This document shows, piece after piece, positions 6,085-7,628 of a stretch of DNA of 7,628 bases (positions are counted from its first letter, which is position 1; every line of letters begins with the position of its first letter). The stretch is from positions 1-7,628 of the forward strand of contig WREM01000041.1 of assembly GCA_009779335.1 (NCBI GenBank). The letters are read 5' to 3'. The translations under genes and the position numbers were made by a program. Origin of the DNA: Streptococcaceae bacterium (lineage in GTDB: Bacteria > Bacillota > Bacilli > Lactobacillales > Streptococcaceae). The notes below the pieces were generated by a model. The model had not been told where the DNA came from. It ran no database searches and worked only from the letters and a program-made list of their open reading frames with translations.

Positions 6085-7628
6085 TTATTTTTCGTTTTCT
6101 AATCTTACAGAAATCATTTTACTTACTCCTGCATCTGCCATAGTTACTCCGTACATGGCACCGGCAGAAGCCATTGTTCCACGACGGTGTGTAACCACGA
6201 TAAATTGATTAGAGTTATCAAAGTGCTTCATATAATCCCCGAAACGCTTGACATTGGCTTCATCTAGGGCTGCCTCAACTTCATCAAGTACGACAAACGG
6301 CACTGTCCGCACACGAAGAATGGCAAAGATTAGAGCCAAGGCTGTGAGTGCCTTCTCTCCACCTGACATAAGATTGAGTGAAGCCAGCTTCTTCCCGGGA
6401 GGTTGAACATTAATCTCAACTCCTGCTTCAAGCAGATTATCACTGGTCAGTTCAAGCTCCGCTGTCCCTCCAGAAAACATTTGAGTAAATGTTGTTCTAA
6501 AGGAGTTTTTAATTTGTTCAAATGTAGATTTGAAACGGACTTCCACTTCTTCATTCATCTCACCAATAGTGGTGAGGAGCATATCTTTCGCTTCAAGCAA
6601 GTCCTCTTTCTGACCACTTAAAAATTCATAGCGTTCATTCACTTCGCCAAACTGAGTAATGGCTTCAATATTGACAGGCCCTAACGCTCGAATCTGACGC
6701 TCTATTTGACGTAATCCGTCTTCGGCTTGAGCAAGAGACTCTAAGTCATCTGCTTTACTTTCTGCCTCATCAAAACTCATTTCATAGTCAGAAGTCAATC
6801 TTTGTTGCTTACTGTGCAATACTTTCTCTGATTGCTCTATTGCAAATTCTAGGCGAGTTTTTTTATTGTATAGTTCTTGGTTCTCTTTAATGAAATCCTG
6901 ATTACTTTCTTCTAATTCTTCTAATTGAGCAACTAAGTCATCACGTTCAAAACGCTGAGACACAAGTTTCACATTGAAGGCTTGGAGTTTTTCTTCCACT
7001 TCCTTCAGTTGTAGGACAAGCTGTTCACGCTCTGAACTACTGATGGATGAATCAGAAAGATTTTTAATTTTTTCTTGCTCTTCTTCTAAATTTTCATTAT
7101 CTGCAAGAAGACGTTTCATCTCAGATTGACTGAATCCAATTTGAGCATTGACTTGCGAAAGTTGCACGTTAAGATCAATAAGCTCTTGATTTTTTTCCTC
7201 TTTGAGCTGATTAAAGGAATGACTACTCGTTCTAATCTCTTCTAGGTGTTGATCGAGTTTATCTTTTTCAGAAATAATCTCTTCTAATTGAATTTTGATT
7301 TCCTGATTTTTTTCAGATAAAAATTGTAAATTATCGGATTGAGCATTCCCATTTAATGCAAGGAACTCTTCAAGTTCTTTTTGATTTTCCTTCAGTTGTT
7401 GGATTTTAACCGTCAATCCATTTTCTTCAAAGCGTTTTTCTTCCCCAGCAGTTTTCAGATTTTCAAGTGCTTGGTTTATTGTTTCATGCTGTTGAGCCAA
7501 TTTCTTCACTGAGTTTTCGGTTTCTTTCAGCTTGCTTTCAAGTTGAGCGATTTCTTTTTGAAGGTTTTCGATTTCTGACTGAGTAAACGTGGTACTGTTT
7601 CGCTTTCCTGCTCCTCCAGAATAATATC
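6085..7628 (-). CDS. smc: Chromosome partition protein SMC, C-terminal half (5' end beyond right edge)
   Basis: The visible 513 residues are the C-terminal part of SMC, the ATPase that with ScpA and ScpB loads on and organises the chromosome. The frame stays open to the right edge: its first residues, YYSGGAGKR, match the end of the hinge domain. The GTG at 7507-7509 is therefore an internal codon and not the start. A long, Glu/Lys/Gln-rich coiled coil (about 20-340) follows, with the conserved GPVN element (316-319). The C-terminal head has the ABC signature SGGEK (421-425) and Walker B VVLDEVEAALDE with Asp448 and Glu449. The H-loop is VVTHR with His480. The C-terminus ends normally, shortly after VSKMISVRLENEK. 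The hinge, first coiled coil and Walker A lie outside the window; full-length family members are about 1,170-1,190 residues. Nothing suggests damage. The link with the downstream LTA genes is probably only positional. Confidence 0.97.
   Translation of the reverse strand, partial: YYSGGAGKRNSTTFTQSEIENLQKEIAQLESKLKETENSVKKLAQQHETINQALENLKTAGEEKRFEENGLTVKIQQLKENQKELEEFLALNGNAQSDNLQFLSEKNQEIKIQLEEIISEKDKLDQHLEEIRTSSHSFNQLKEEKNQELIDLNVQLSQVNAQIGFSQSEMKRLLADNENLEEEQEKIKNLSDSSISSSEREQLVLQLKEVEEKLQAFNVKLVSQRFERDDLVAQLEELEESNQDFIKENQELYNKKTRLEFAIEQSEKVLHSKQQRLTSDYEMSFDEAESKADDLESLAQAEDGLRQIERQIRALGPVNIEAITQFGEVNERYEFLSGQKEDLLEAKDMLLTTIGEMNEEVEVRFKSTFEQIKNSFRTTFTQMFSGGTAELELTSDNLLEAGVEINVQPPGKKLASLNLMSGGEKALTALALIFAILRVRTVPFVVLDEVEAALDEANVKRFGDYMKHFDNSNQFIVVTHRRGTMASAGAMYGVTMADAGVSKMISVRLENEK

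Noticed and set aside
6403..6621. Plus-strand open frame of 72 codons
   Set aside because: It is antisense to the conserved SMC head coding region and has no features of its own.
7507..7509. GTG as the start codon of the SMC frame
   Set aside because: The frame continues upstream with hinge-exit and coiled-coil residues typical of SMC, so this is an internal valine codon.
1..7628. Phage-defence system, mobile element, CRISPR array, tRNA or rRNA
   Set aside because: No transposase, integrase, nuclease or helicase motif, no spaced direct repeats and no structural RNA sequence were seen. The window looks like core genome plus envelope genes.

Overview
The window is an AT-rich stretch from a low-GC Gram-positive coccus. 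I read it as a lactic acid bacterium of the Lactococcus/Streptococcus group. The grounds are the bacterial SMC head sequence, a Gram-positive lipoteichoic acid (LTA) synthase with an LtaS-type active site, AGGA-type ribosome binding sites and very compact genes. Lactococcus is my best guess at genus, but the sequence alone does not settle it.

All five genes lie on the minus strand, so transcription runs from right to left. At the right edge is the C-terminal half of smc (chromosome condensation), cut by the window end at the exit of its hinge domain. A 121-bp gap follows, holding a 10-bp perfect inverted repeat that overlaps a candidate extended -10 promoter. Then come four tightly packed genes that look like one transcription unit. 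The first is ltaS, which builds the polyglycerolphosphate chain of LTA. Next, 12 bp on, is a 138-residue two-helix membrane protein with an EbsA-like layout. Third is a 529-residue polytopic GT-C-type putative glycosyltransferase that overlaps the small gene by 41 bp. Last is a second, longer GT-C-type protein that overlaps the third gene by 17 bp and runs off the left edge after 614 residues, inside an extracytoplasmic C-terminal domain.

The two polytopic proteins share spaced motifs: an acidic residue in the first outer loop, YPN, Y-[ST]-D, [KR]-P-[TN] and E-x3-R-Y. They therefore look like diverged paralogs. Enzymes of this type move sugars from lipid-phosphate donors to acceptors outside the membrane. 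Their place behind ltaS suggests, by inference only, that the unit makes LTA and attaches sugars to it or to a related wall polymer. No RNA gene, mobile element, CRISPR array or clear intrinsic terminator was seen. The plus strand appears to carry no genes.
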